Counted from the stretch's first letter, positions 1-8,786 are shown. The stretch: DNA of 64,000 nucleotides from Methylobacterium sp. Leaf465 (GCF_001424705.1 NZ_LMRA01000012.1:283977-347976), one strand, 5' to 3'. Notes: generated by a model not told the origin, from the sequence alone. A program made the numbers and translations.

Positions 1-477
1 CCGCGTCGATCTCCACGGTGGCGTGCAGCGCCCGGGCCAGGGGCCGAAGAGGTAGCTGACGCCGAAATTGTTGCCGAGGTTCCAGGCGAGCTGGCCGGCC
101 AGCAGCGGCTGGCCGATGCCGCTCTGGTAGGGCGTGCCGCGGGGGCTCGACGCCACGACGGGCTGGATCGCGATGAGGTTCAGGCGCGCGCCGAACAGGG
201 TCCAGGGCGTCGCCCAGACGAAGGCCGGCAGGTTGACGTTCGATTCCGAGTCGAGCGGGCGCGTGTCGCGCACCCCGAAGCTGGACGTGTTGACGAAGTA
301 GAGACCCACCGGGAGCTGGGCGCCGGCCGCGGCACCGATGGTTTGGCCCGGCTGGGCCGCGGACCCCGCCATCGCGGGGGCGCCGGCGAGGGCCAGCAGG
401 GCGACGGCAGCCGACAGGCGGCGCGCCAGCGATTGGAGGGCGCGCAGGGTCGTCCGAACGGCGGGTGCCGCGCCCAT
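1..477 (-). CDS. SphA/phenol-degradation MetA family outer-membrane protein, partial
   Basis: The reading frame opens at an ATG at 477 and runs off the left edge without a stop, so only the N-terminal part is present. A signal peptide is visible (arginine-rich start, Leu/Ala core, cleavage near AMAGSAAQ). The mature part reads LPVGLYFVNTSSFGVRD, then a segment with PAFVWATPWTLFGARL and LLAGQLAWNLGNNFGVSYLFG, which resembles the beta-barrel SphA/'phenol MetA deg' family proposed to move hydrophobic substrates across the outer membrane. The last ~16 residues before the edge (after YLFG) turn Pro/Arg-rich and no longer look like the family, while an adjacent frame reads ALHATVEIDA. A frameshift or an end-of-contig artefact is possible there. 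Family assignment is from memory of the motif style, so it is moderate. Confidence 0.55.
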   Translation of the reverse strand, partial: MGAAPAVRTTLRALQSLARRLSAAVALLALAGAPAMAGSAAQPGQTIGAAAGAQLPVGLYFVNTSSFGVRDTRPLDSESNVNLPAFVWATPWTLFGARLNLIAIQPVVASSPRGTPYQSGIGQPLLAGQLAWNLGNNFGVSYLFGPWPGRCTPPWRSTR

Positions 478-1339
478 TGTCCCGGTCGGCGGACCGTCGC
501 ACCTGCGGACGGCTCCGGAGTTTTCGTAGGTCTCGTTTCCGGTGCGAAATCTGAATGGCGTTCGGATCACGGCTGTCTCCCGATGCTGGTCGCGATGCGG
601 GACGGCACCCGAGAACGGTGCAGCGACAACGCGGCGCGCCCTATCTAGACAACCGAGAGGTGTGTTTTCTACGCAGCAAAAGCCTGTGCTTGTATTATCC
701 CGGTGGGTGTGGCTTCAAAACACAGCTTAGAGCCATCCTATGCTGGAAAAGCGGAAATCTGAAAAGGTTACAGGACAAGATTCAATGAGTTAGATTGTCG
801 AATCGGAAATGTATTTGAAAATGAGGATCATGAGTATTTCCGTATTTCGTCAGAAACGGTGATGGGCAGTGGTTTGTCGCAAAACAGAAGGAAAGTTTAC
901 ACGAAAATAGTCATTGTCGAGGTCAGAGAACAGCACGACAGGAATTATGGTGCTATTCCTTCGGGCGGCGATCCGGATCAATGCCGTCGCCAGCGCCGCC
1001 GGCCTCGTGGAGGGCGTTGCTCCGAGCGCCTCGGCACTGTTCTATGTCTGCGCATCGTCGTCTCGCTCCCGACGACGAGACCGGGGAGGCTCCGATGGAC
1101 GCGGCCTCGTCGGCTGCTGGCCCGATCCGCCGAGGTGTCGTCCGGACCAGTCTGCCGCTGGCCGACGAGTCCGCCGCGTCGGAGCCGGCGGAGGGCATCG
1201 AGCGGGCGGACGACGCCGACTTCCCCGCCGGCCGGGCTGCGCCTTCGGACAAGGGTCTCACGTCGGGGGGCGGCGGATCACCCGACCGGTCGCCGGGTCG
1301 GGACCTTCGGCGTTTCGCCGGGGGTGGCCGGTGCGGCCC
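478..1339. other. Gene-free stretch with an AT-rich core
   Basis: No convincing gene is visible between the outer-membrane protein and the OFA transporter. Roughly 640-950 is markedly AT-richer than everything around it (runs such as ttgtattatc, aaatgtatttgaaaatgagg), then composition returns to high GC. Overlapping frames at 953-1261 (minus) and from 981 (plus) translate to Ala/Arg/Ser-rich low-complexity protein without a ribosome binding site, so I did not call them. It may hold promoters for the divergent flanking genes or be the remnant of a decayed insertion. Confidence 0.5.
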
Positions 1340-3013
1340 TTACCCGAACAGGATCATCGCCTTCGAGACCGTGCTCCAGATCCCCCAGGCGATCGGGACG
1401 CCGACGGCGATCCAGGCGAGGATCGCGAGGGGCGTGACGCCGCCCCGGCCGATGCCGCGAGCGCTCGTCCGCCCCGCTGCCGTGGCGTTCCCGCCCTTCG
1501 CGCTGGCGGCGAGCGCGGCGTCGCTCATGAACCAGCGCGCCGCCAGCGGCCGGACCAGGAGGTTGGCGACGAAGCCGGCTGCCAGGAAGGCCGCCAGGAT
1601 GTACATCGTCCGGGTGTAGAGCGCCGCCCCCTGGATGCCGGCATCGACCTGCGCCTGCCGGATCGCCGTCACCACGAAGGGACCGACCACGCCGGCCGTC
1701 GACCAGGCGGTGAGGAGCCGCCCGTGGATGGCACCGACGAACTGCGTGCCGAAGATGTCGGCGAGGTAGGCGGGAATCGTGGCGAAGCCGCCGCCGTACA
1801 TCGACAGGATCACGCAGAAGAACGTCACGAACAGCGCTTTCGAGCCGATCGACGCCGCCCAGGGTGCGCCCGCGTAGAGCAGGCATCCGAGGGCGAAGAA
1901 GGTGGCGTAGGTCACCTTGCGGCCGATCTTGTCGGACATCGAGGCCCAGAAGAAGCGTCCGAGGATGTTGAACAGGGACAGGAGGCCGACGAAGCCGGCC
2001 GCGACCGCCGCGATCTGGGCCCTCTGGCCGGCATCGAGCTGGCCGAAGCCGGCACCCGGCTGACCGATCAGGGCACCGCCGAAGATCTCCTGCAGCATCG
2101 GCGACGCCAGGGCGAGCACGCCGATGCCAGCCGAGACGTTGAGGCAGAGCACCGCCCAGAGCAGCCAGAACTGCGGGGTCTTGTGGGCCCGGTCCAGGTG
2201 GACGTGACCCGAGGTGATCATCGCGCTCTTGGCCGCCGGCGCGGTCCAGCCTTCCGGCCGCCAGCCGGCCGGGGGCACGCGGTAGCCGAAGGCGCCGCAG
2301 AGCATCGCCGCGCCGTAGAGCCCGCCCATCACCGCCAGCGTCTGCCAGACGCCAGCGGAATCCGGGGTCTTGAAGGTGTTGATGAGCAGGGTGGCCAGCG
2401 GCGAGCCGATCATGGCGCCGCCGCCGAAGCCCATGATGGCCATGCCGGTGGCCATGCCCCGGCGGTCGGGGAACCACTTCACCAGGGTCGAGACCGGCGA
2501 GATGTAGCCGAGGCCGAGGCCGATGCCGCCGACGAGGCCCATGCCGAGCCAGATCAGCCAGAGCTGATGCACGTAGACGCCGAGGGCGCCGATCAGGAAC
2601 CCGCCGCCCCAGCACAGGGCCGCCGCGAGGCCGGCCTTGCGGGGGCCGGCCCGCTCCAGCCAGCCGCCGAACACCGCCGCCGACAGCCCGAGCATCACGA
2701 TGCCGATGGAGAAGACGATGACGAGGTCGCTGACGCGCCAGTCGCAGGTGGTGGTGACCAGGGCGGTGGCGATGCCCATGTCCGGGCAGGCCGCCGGCGC
2801 GGGCTGGCCGACGCTCAGCGCCCTCGACAGGGGGAGCCAGAACACCGACAGACCGTAGGACATGCCGATGCAGAGATGGATGGCCAGGGCCGCCGGCGGG
2901 ACCAGCCATCGGTTGAAGCCGGGCTTGGCGACGATCGCTTCGCGGGACAGCCACCCGGGCGTGCGTGCGTCCGACAAGGACGCGTCTGAAACGCGAACGT
3001 CCATTCCAGGCAT
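1340..3013 (-). CDS. OFA-family MFS transporter (oxalate/formate antiporter type) with fused C-terminal helix
   Basis: This is a 557-residue inner-membrane protein with about 12 major-facilitator helices, starting at MPGMDVRVSD. Hallmarks are GIGLGLGYISPVSTLVKWFPDRRGMATG (helices 4-5, typical of the oxalate:formate antiporter family) and a central loop RFFWASMSDKIGRK. The family exchanges small carboxylates such as oxalate and formate, and the substrate here is not proven. After helix 12 there is a ~30-residue linker rich in Ala/Gly/Thr and then an extra hydrophobic helix, LAILAWIAVGVPIAWGIW, which closely resembles the tiny stand-alone 'MFS transporter small subunit' often encoded next to OFA genes. 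Its fusion makes the protein longer than the usual ~420-540 residues. It is monocistronic, and the next minus-strand gene upstream lies 249 bases away. Confidence 0.82.
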   Translation of the reverse strand: MPGMDVRVSDASLSDARTPGWLSREAIVAKPGFNRWLVPPAALAIHLCIGMSYGLSVFWLPLSRALSVGQPAPAACPDMGIATALVTTTCDWRVSDLVIVFSIGIVMLGLSAAVFGGWLERAGPRKAGLAAALCWGGGFLIGALGVYVHQLWLIWLGMGLVGGIGLGLGYISPVSTLVKWFPDRRGMATGMAIMGFGGGAMIGSPLATLLINTFKTPDSAGVWQTLAVMGGLYGAAMLCGAFGYRVPPAGWRPEGWTAPAAKSAMITSGHVHLDRAHKTPQFWLLWAVLCLNVSAGIGVLALASPMLQEIFGGALIGQPGAGFGQLDAGQRAQIAAVAAGFVGLLSLFNILGRFFWASMSDKIGRKVTYATFFALGCLLYAGAPWAASIGSKALFVTFFCVILSMYGGGFATIPAYLADIFGTQFVGAIHGRLLTAWSTAGVVGPFVVTAIRQAQVDAGIQGAALYTRTMYILAAFLAAGFVANLLVRPLAARWFMSDAALAASAKGGNATAAGRTSARGIGRGGVTPLAILAWIAVGVPIAWGIWSTVSKAMILFG

Positions 3014-3262
3014 TGCTCCCGAAGATACACCGCGATGCAGCGGTTTCTTTGGATTAAAGTATGTCGGGAAACGTGGTGCGACGGTGTTCGCGGCAGGCGC
3101 CGAACGATTTGCTTACCCTGTCAGGTGCTCGATCCCGATTTCGACGGCCGATCGCAGATCCGGTTTCGATCGCCCCTGGCCGTGACCCAGGGTGAGTCCC
3201 GTCCGCGATCCCAGGGCCGTCGCCGCGCGCCGCCCGTTCCGGACGGCGCGGCGGAGGGGTTT

Positions 3263-4282
3263 TTAGGGCGCGGACGCGGATCGGATCGACGGGCGCCCGA
3301 GTCGCGGGATCCACCGCACGTAGACCAGCTCGCTCATGAGTTCGATCAGCGTCTGCGTGACGATGACGGCTGGCAGCAGGGGCACCCCGCCCGGAACCGC
3401 GAAGGCCAGGGGCAGGACGACAAGCGAGTTCCGGGTCGCGGCGCTGAAGGCCAGGGTCCGCCCGGTGGGCGCGTCGAGCCGGAAAACGCGCCCGGCTCCC
3501 CAGCCGATGAGCGGAGCCAATGCGGCGAAGGCCAGGTAGACCGGGACCGTCCGTGCGGCCGCGTCCCGGCTCGCGCCGAGCTGCGGCAGGACCGCCGCGA
3601 CCACGACAAAGAGGACGAGGGCCGTCGCGGGGACCGGCAGCACACTAAGCCCGGCCGCGGCCCGTCGCCCGCGGTGGCTCCGTCCGCTCCAGACCTGGAC
3701 GGCACCGGCCGCGGCCAAGGGCAGCGCGATGAGCCAGACGAAGGCGTGGAGGAAGGGGCCGACCTGCACGAACCGTCCCGCGTCCGCGCCGAGAAAGAGC
3801 GTCAGGTAGATCGGCAACAGCGCCATCTGGGCGAGGAGAAGGGCCGGGGTCGAGGCCAGCAGGACCCGGGCATCGGCGCCCCCGAGATGGGCGAAGGTCA
3901 CGACGTAGTCGATGCACGGCGTGAGCAGCACCATCAGCACGCCGAGACGCAGCATCGGGTCGGCGGGAAGGAAGAGGGTGAGCCCGGCGACCAACAGGGG
4001 GATCGCGAGGAAATTGACGACCATCAACGCCGCCAGGAAGCGGCCGCGGGTGAAGGCGTGAGCCAGCGCCCGCAGGGGCACCTGCAGGAAGGTGACGAAC
4101 AGCATCAGTGCGAGGGCCGGGTTGATCCCTCCTTCCAACGCCGCCGTTCCCGGCACGGTCAGGGCCGTGACGGCCCCTGCGGCGACGGCCGCAAGGGAGA
4201 GTTCGATCTGGCGGCCTTCGAGGGCGTCGCGCAGGGTTTCGATGCGGTCTCGCGCGTGCGGGGCCTGGGACTCAGCGGGCAT
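3263..4282 (-). CDS. Arsenic-resistance/bile-acid:sodium symporter superfamily transporter
   Basis: This is a 339-residue integral membrane protein with about ten hydrophobic helices, in the BASS/Acr3-like fold used for arsenite efflux and for Na+-coupled uptake of organic anions. It carries the family landmark [19 protein letters not shown] (Pro-Cys in the broken helix region) and [19 protein letters not shown] (second discontinuous helix). The Cys in TPC is consistent with the arsenite-type branch, but no arsR, arsC or other ars gene is nearby, so the substrate is uncertain. The start is the ATG at 4282-4280, whose first base is the last base of the preceding gene's stop (TGATG). This implies translational coupling to the DUF938 methyltransferase. 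A longer upstream extension in the same frame runs through that gene and is not credible. Confidence 0.78.
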   Translation of the reverse strand: MPAESQAPHARDRIETLRDALEGRQIELSLAAVAAGAVTALTVPGTAALEGGINPALALMLFVTFLQVPLRALAHAFTRGRFLAALMVVNFLAIPLLVAGLTLFLPADPMLRLGVLMVLLTPCIDYVVTFAHLGGADARVLLASTPALLLAQMALLPIYLTLFLGADAGRFVQVGPFLHAFVWLIALPLAAAGAVQVWSGRSHRGRRAAAGLSVLPVPATALVLFVVVAAVLPQLGASRDAAARTVPVYLAFAALAPLIGWGAGRVFRLDAPTGRTLAFSAATRNSLVVLPLAFAVPGGVPLLPAVIVTQTLIELMSELVYVRWIPRLGRPSIRSASAP

Positions 4283-4917
4283 CAGGCCGAGGCCGCCGAC
4301 GCAGGGCGACGGAAGAGCAGCGCCAGGTTGTTTGCCGGCAGGCCGATGCGGGCTTCGTGCCGCAGGCCGCGCCGCGCGGCCGTGTCCGCGACGGTCTCGA
4401 GATCGCGGACGCCCCAGCGCGGATCCCGCGCACGCAGGTCCTGGTCGAAGGCGGCGTTGCTCTCGGCGGTGTGGCGGCCGCCCTCGCGAAAGGCGCCGTA
4501 GAGGAACAGGACGCCGCCCGGGGCAAGCGTGCGGGCGGCTCCGTCCATCAGCCCTTCCGTGGCCGACCACGGCGCGATGTGGACCATGTTGATACACAGG
4601 ATGGCGTCGGCGCGCGCGATCGGCCAGGCGGCCGCGGCGGCGTCGAGATCGAGGGGAGGCCGCAGGTTGGCGAGACCTGCGGCCTCCGCATGCGCCGCGA
4701 TGCTGCGGCGATAGGCCGGCTCGGGGTCGCTGGGCTGCCACGAGAGCGCCGGCAGGGCGGCGGCGAAATGGACCGCGTGCTCGCCCGATCCACTGGCGAT
4801 CTCGAGGATCGTGCCGGTCTCGGGCAGGACGTCCCGCAGGACGGCGAGGATCGCCGCACGATTGCGCGCCGCCGCCGGCGCGATGAGCGCCTCACGCCCC
4901 CTATCCCAGTCCTTCAT
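4282..4917 (-). CDS. DUF938 SAM-dependent methyltransferase-like protein
   Basis: This 211-residue cytosolic protein belongs to the DUF938 family (bacterial homologues of METTL26). It shows [16 protein letters not shown] (SAM-binding motif I, residues ~38-53), WQPSDPEP (motif II acidic position), NMVHIAPW and the [24 protein letters not shown] segment that is diagnostic of the family. The biochemical substrate of the family is unknown to me. It is the first gene of a two-gene unit and overlaps the downstream arsenic-type transporter by one base. If the transporter exports a toxic metalloid or acid, a methylation partner would make sense, but that link is only contextual. Confidence 0.85.
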   Translation of the reverse strand: MKDWDRGREALIAPAAARNRAAILAVLRDVLPETGTILEIASGSGEHAVHFAAALPALSWQPSDPEPAYRRSIAAHAEAAGLANLRPPLDLDAAAAAWPIARADAILCINMVHIAPWSATEGLMDGAARTLAPGGVLFLYGAFREGGRHTAESNAAFDQDLRARDPRWGVRDLETVADTAARRGLRHEARIGLPANNLALLFRRPASAASA

Positions 4918-5133
4918 CGTCCCTCCGTTCCGGCAGCGTCGCGGCGACCGTCATTCCAAATTCGCAACCCTGGCGCAAACGACGGAGCACGCCTGTTGCA
5001 TCTCGACGCCGGAGGCATCAAACACCATTCAGATTTTCGGGCCGTTCGCCTTGCCACCTTTCGGGTGCCGCGAGACGAAGCGCCGGCATCCATCGCCGCC
5101 GTCCGTGATCATCACAGCTCTAAGGACACTGCT

Positions 5134-6270
5134 ATGAAGACGCGCGCCGCGGTCGCGTGGGAGGCCAAGAAGCCTCTCACGATCGAGACCATCGACATCG
5201 AAGGACCCAAGGCCGGCGAGGTTCTCGTCGAGCTGATGGCCACCGGCATCTGCCACACCGACGCCTACACCCTGTCGGGCCTCGATTCCGAGGGCAAGTT
5301 CCCGGCGATCCTCGGCCACGAGGGCGCGGGCATCGTCCGCGAGGTCGGCGCCGGCGTCACCGCGCTGAAGCCCGGCGACCACGTCATCCCGCTCTACACC
5401 CCGGAATGCCGCAACTGTAAGTCCTGCCTGTCGCAGCGCACCAACCTGTGCACCGCGATCCGCTCCACGCAGGGCCAGGGCGTGATGCCCGACGGCACCA
5501 GCCGCTTCTCCTGCGTCTCCACCGGCGGCAGCCCGGGCGGGTCCAACACCCTGTTCCACTACATGGGCTGCTCGACCTTCTCGAACTTCACGGTCCTGCC
5601 GGCGATCGCGCTGGCCAAGATCCGCGAAGACGCCCCCTTCGACAAGATCTGCTACATCGGCTGCGGCGTCACCACCGGCATCGGCGCGGTGATCTACACC
5701 GCCAAGGTCTGGCCCGGCGCCAACGTCGTGGTGTTCGGCCTCGGCGGCATCGGCCTCAACGTATTGCAGGCCGCCCGTATGGTGGGGGCCGACAAGATCA
5801 TCGGCGTCGACATCAATCCGGACAAGCAGGAGATGGCCCGCAAGTTCGGGATGACCCACTTCATCAACCCGAAGGAGGTCGGCAACGATCACGTGGTCCA
5901 GGCGATCCTCGACGTGACCGGCGGCGGCGCGGATTTCTCCTTCGACTGCACCGGCAACGTCAACGTGATGCGCCAGGCTCTCGAGTGCTGCCACCGCGGC
6001 TGGGGCGAGTCGATCGTCATCGGCGTGGCCGAGGCCGGCAAGGAGATCGCGACCCGTCCGTTCCAGCTCGTCACCGGCCGCGTCTGGAAGGGCTCGGCCT
6101 TCGGCGGCGCCCGCGGCCGCACCGACGTGCCGAAGATCGTCGACTGGTACATGGAGGGCAAGATCAACATCGACGACCTGATCACCCACACCATGCCGCT
6201 CGAGGACATCAACCACGGCTTCGACCTCATGCACGAGGGCAAGTCGATCCGGTCGGTGGTGGTTTACTGA
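5134..6270 (+). CDS. frmA: S-(hydroxymethyl)glutathione dehydrogenase (class III alcohol dehydrogenase)
   Basis: This 378-residue zinc- and NAD-dependent cytosolic enzyme oxidises S-hydroxymethylglutathione, the spontaneous formaldehyde-glutathione adduct, to S-formylglutathione. Visible hallmarks are GICHTD (catalytic Zn Cys), GHEGAG (catalytic His), the structural-zinc cysteines [24 protein letters not shown] (NAD-binding) and the class III end [13 protein letters not shown]. The length matches the family exactly. I start at the ATG at 5134, seven bases after a TAAGGA ribosome-binding site, and reject a much longer in-frame extension that overlaps the minus-strand genes. frmB follows 244 bases downstream. 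In a methylotroph this would run beside, or replace, the tetrahydromethanopterin route. Confidence 0.96.
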   Translation: MKTRAAVAWEAKKPLTIETIDIEGPKAGEVLVELMATGICHTDAYTLSGLDSEGKFPAILGHEGAGIVREVGAGVTALKPGDHVIPLYTPECRNCKSCLSQRTNLCTAIRSTQGQGVMPDGTSRFSCVSTGGSPGGSNTLFHYMGCSTFSNFTVLPAIALAKIREDAPFDKICYIGCGVTTGIGAVIYTAKVWPGANVVVFGLGGIGLNVLQAARMVGADKIIGVDINPDKQEMARKFGMTHFINPKEVGNDHVVQAILDVTGGGADFSFDCTGNVNVMRQALECCHRGWGESIVIGVAEAGKEIATRPFQLVTGRVWKGSAFGGARGRTDVPKIVDWYMEGKINIDDLITHTMPLEDINHGFDLMHEGKSIRSVVVY

Positions 6271-6296
6271 TCCAATCGGGACAGACCGTGTCCGGT

Positions 6297-6427
6297 CCCT
6301 CCCCCCTTCGCGGGGGAGGGTGCCTGCGGAGCAGGCGGGAGAGGGAGCGACCTCCCGGGACCGGTGCTCCCCTCACCCGACCCGCTGACGCGGGCCGCCC
6401 TCTCCCGCAGAGGGCAGAGGGAGGGGC
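6297..6427. repeat. Hairpin-rich intergenic repeat (REP/RIME-like) between frmA and frmB
   Basis: This is a GC-rich element with nested inverted repeats. A local hairpin CCCTCCCCC-ttcg-GGGGGAGGG spans 6297-6320. A long-range pairing joins GCGGGAGAGGG (near 6335) and CCCTCTCCCGC (near 6398), with a second hairpin CCCGCTGACGCGGG between them. This is the pattern of dispersed intergenic palindromes found in Rhizobiales genomes. It lies in the frmA-frmB gap, so it could also end or stabilise the frmA transcript. Confidence 0.7.
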
Positions 6428-6514
6428 GCGGATCGACCATTCTTTCAGGGGCCCGACATCGCACCCTTTCCCAGCCCCGGAACGGGACTCTGAGCCCTAA
6501 GCAGGAGAGTACAC

Positions 6515-7348
6515 ATGGAAACCCTCTCGAAGGCCCGCGCCCACGGCGGCACGCAGGGCGTCTACAAGCACGATGCCCGGACCACGGGCTGCCCGATGAC
6601 CTTCGCGGTGTTCGTGCCGCCGCAGGCCGAGGCCGGCCCGGTGCCGGTGCTGTGGTACCTCTCGGGCCTGACCTGCACGCACGCCAACGTCATGGACAAG
6701 GGCGAGTACCGCAAGGCGGCGGCTGAGCACGGCGTCATCATCGTGGCGCCCGACACCAGCCCGCGCGGCCCCGGCATTCCCGACGAGGAGGGCAACTGGC
6801 AGTTCGGCTCCGGCGCCGGCTTCTACCTCGACGCCACCCAGGCGCCCTACGCCGCGAACTACCGGATGTGGAGCTACGTGACCGAGGAACTGCCCGCCCT
6901 CATCGCAAAGGAGTTCCCGGCCGACATGTCCCGCCAGGGCATCTTCGGCCATTCCATGGGCGGCCACGGTGCACTGACCATCGCCCTCACCTATCCCGAC
7001 CGCTTCAAGTCCTGCTCGGCCTTCGCGCCGATCGCCCAACCCTCCACGGCCGGCTGGTCGAAGCCTGCCTTCGAGAAGTATCTCGGCACCGACACCGCTG
7101 CGTGGCGCGCCCACGACGCCACGGCGCTGATCGAAGACGGCAAGCGCTTCCCGGAGTTCCTGGTCGACCAGGGCACCGCCGACAGCTTCCTCGACGACGG
7201 CCTGCGTCCCTGGCTCCTGGAAGAGGCCTGCAAGACGGCCGGCATTCCCCTGACCCTCAACATGCGCGAGGGGTACGACCACTCGTACTACTTCATCTCC
7301 ACCTTCATGGCCGACCACATCGCCTGGGCCGCCGCCCGCCTGAAGTGA
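6515..7348 (+). CDS. frmB: S-formylglutathione hydrolase
   Basis: This 277-residue esterase-D-type alpha/beta hydrolase cleaves S-formylglutathione to formate and glutathione, the second step after frmA. The nucleophile elbow is GHSMGGHGA (Ser near residue 150). The acid lies in the VDQGTADSFLDDGL segment and the catalytic His in GYDHSYYFIS. The oxyanion region LSGLTCTHANVMDKG is also typical. The length is canonical. An AGGAGA Shine-Dalgarno precedes the ATG by a few bases. It shares strand and function with frmA but is separated from it by a palindromic repeat, so it may have its own promoter or be partly uncoupled. Confidence 0.95.
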   Translation: METLSKARAHGGTQGVYKHDARTTGCPMTFAVFVPPQAEAGPVPVLWYLSGLTCTHANVMDKGEYRKAAAEHGVIIVAPDTSPRGPGIPDEEGNWQFGSGAGFYLDATQAPYAANYRMWSYVTEELPALIAKEFPADMSRQGIFGHSMGGHGALTIALTYPDRFKSCSAFAPIAQPSTAGWSKPAFEKYLGTDTAAWRAHDATALIEDGKRFPEFLVDQGTADSFLDDGLRPWLLEEACKTAGIPLTLNMREGYDHSYYFISTFMADHIAWAAARLK

Positions 7349-7354
7349 ACTGCC

Positions 7355-7885
7355 TCACCCGGATGCGCCGACGAGGCGGTCGAGCCGCATCCGGGTGATC
7401 AACGCGATCTCGTCGAGGGCGGCCTGCTCCTCCTCTCCGGGAGTGCGCCGCAGGCGCTCCGCGAAGATCGCCAGGATCTCGGCTCGCGCCCGGCCGCGGA
7501 CCGCGATGATGAAGGGAAAGCCGAAGCGGCGGCGATAGGCGGCGTTGAGGCGGTCGAAGGCCTCCGCGTCGGCGGCGGGCATGTGGTCGAGCCCGGCGCT
7601 GCCCTGCTCGCTTGCCGAATCCGCCGTCATGCTGCGGGCCCGCGCCTCGGGCCCGGCGAGCTCCGGATGGCCGTTCAGGAAGGCGATGCGGGTTTCGGTT
7701 GGCGCGGCGCGCACGGCCCGCATCATGGCCGCGTGCAGGTCGTCGAGGCTGGCGAAGGGCCCGTGCGCGTGGGCGCGCTCCGCGACCCAGGCCGCATGCT
7801 CGAACACCCCTCCGAATCGGACGACGAAGCCGGCCCCATCGAGCCGGTTGATGGCGGCGAGATCGGGCTTTCCGGAATCGACCAT
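7355..7885 (-). CDS. uraD: 2-oxo-4-hydroxy-4-carboxy-5-ureidoimidazoline (OHCU) decarboxylase
   Basis: This 176-residue cytosolic enzyme performs the last step of uricolysis, decarboxylating OHCU to (S)-allantoin. Family marks are the N-terminal LDGAGFVVRFGGVFEHAAWVAERA (catalytic His in FEHA), LNGHPEL, and RFGFPFIIAVRGRARAEIL near the C-terminus. The ATG at 7885 is chosen because it lies five bases after the stop of the adjacent 5-hydroxyisourate hydrolase, which acts immediately before it in the pathway. An in-frame extension through that gene is a shadow. It is the last gene of the four-gene minus-strand operon and converges with frmB, leaving only six bases between the stops. Confidence 0.93.
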   Translation of the reverse strand: MVDSGKPDLAAINRLDGAGFVVRFGGVFEHAAWVAERAHAHGPFASLDDLHAAMMRAVRAAPTETRIAFLNGHPELAGPEARARSMTADSASEQGSAGLDHMPAADAEAFDRLNAAYRRRFGFPFIIAVRGRARAEILAIFAERLRRTPGEEEQAALDEIALITRMRLDRLVGASG

Positions 7886-7890
7886 CGCCG

Positions 7891-8244
7891 TCAGCTGCCC
7901 CGGTAGGTGGCGCAGGTGCCCGGCGCGCACAGCATCGGCACGTGGTAGTGCTGCCCGGCATCGAAGACCGCGAAGCGCACCACCGGATTGTCGACGAAGA
8001 TGTCGGCCTCGGTCACGCCGGGCTTGGTCTTCAGGTAGGCGTCGATGTGGAATTCGAGCTGGTACTGGCCGACCTTGGCCTCGGCGGCTGGCAGGATCGG
8101 TGCGTCGGTGCGCCCGTCGGCATTGGTGACGACGCTCTTCACGAGGCGCCACGCGTCGCCCTCCCTCACGGAGAAGTCGATGCGCACCCCCGGCGCCGGG
8201 CGGCCGCGATCCGCGTCGAGGACGTGTGTGGTGATGCCGGCCAT
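7891..8244 (-). CDS. uraH: 5-hydroxyisourate hydrolase, cytosolic
   Basis: This 117-residue transthyretin-fold enzyme opens 5-hydroxyisourate to OHCU. The three catalytic signatures are all present: ITTHVLDADRGRPA (His), TNADGRTD (Arg) and HYHVPMLCAPGTCATYRGS at the C-terminus (His plus the invariant YRGS tail). The length is canonical for the cytosolic form and there is no signal peptide. It sits between a second, exported hydrolase upstream (50-base gap) and uraD downstream (5-base gap), consistent with one purine-degradation operon. No urate oxidase is in the window. Confidence 0.95.
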   Translation of the reverse strand: MAGITTHVLDADRGRPAPGVRIDFSVREGDAWRLVKSVVTNADGRTDAPILPAAEAKVGQYQLEFHIDAYLKTKPGVTEADIFVDNPVVRFAVFDAGQHYHVPMLCAPGTCATYRGS

Positions 8245-8294
8245 GTCGATCGGGCTCCGGAAGGAAATCTTGCTGAAGGCGTGCCGCGGGCGCG

Positions 8295-8786
8295 TCAGCT
8301 GCCGCGATAGTAGGAGTAGCCCCAGGGGGTGAACAGCACCGGCAGGTGGTAGCGCTGCCCCGCATCGCGGATCACGAAGCGCACCGGAACGAGGCTCAGG
8401 AAATTCGGCTGCGGCAGCGCTACGCCGGCCTTGGCGAAATACGCCTCGAAATGCATCAACAACTCGTACTGGCCGACCTTCAGGGCCTCGTCGACCAGGA
8501 GTGGTTCGGCCGGACGGCCATTGGCGGCGGTGGTCACGGTCTTGAGCGTCCGATAGGCGTCGCCCTCCCGGATTGCCAGGTCGCAGACCATGCCGGCGCC
8601 GGGCGTGCCGTGGAAGTTGTCGATGGCGTGCAGGGTCAGGCGCGGGCCGAGGCCGGCCTGGGAGTTCGGCGCCGTCGCCAGGGCCCTCGGCGGGGCGGAC
8701 GGGGCCTGCGCCAGAGCGCCGGTGGCGGCGACGGCGCCGAGACCGGCGCCGACGAGGCTTCGGCGCGTGAGGGCCGGTCGATCCAT
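8295..8786 (-). CDS. 5-hydroxyisourate hydrolase paralog with Tat-like signal peptide
   Basis: This 163-residue protein has a transthyretin/5-hydroxyisourate hydrolase domain in its last ~115 residues. Catalytic positions are kept: LTLHAIDNFHG (His), TTAANGRP (Arg) and RYHLPVLFTPWGYSYYRGS (His and YRGS). The first ~45 residues are different from the neighbouring uraH. TRRSLVGAGLGAVAATGALAQA reads as a twin-Arg signal followed by an AQA-type cleavage site, so the enzyme should be periplasmic. It is the second gene of the operon, 34 bases after the transporter gene. Spontaneous or periplasmic 5-hydroxyisourate would be its natural substrate. Whether it works on that or on a related compound is an inference. 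Confidence 0.9.
   Translation of the reverse strand: MDRPALTRRSLVGAGLGAVAATGALAQAPSAPPRALATAPNSQAGLGPRLTLHAIDNFHGTPGAGMVCDLAIREGDAYRTLKTVTTAANGRPAEPLLVDEALKVGQYELLMHFEAYFAKAGVALPQPNFLSLVPVRFVIRDAGQRYHLPVLFTPWGYSYYRGS

Noticed and set aside
981..1619. Plus-strand frame of 212 codons in the otherwise gene-free left region
   Set aside because: Ala/Pro/Arg low-complexity translation, no ribosome-binding site, and its 3' part is antisense to the OFA transporter.
3213..3255. GC-rich hairpin followed by GTTTTTA as a terminator
   Set aside because: The T-run is on the plus strand, where no gene ends upstream; the neighbouring genes are both on the minus strand, so its role as a terminator is unsupported.
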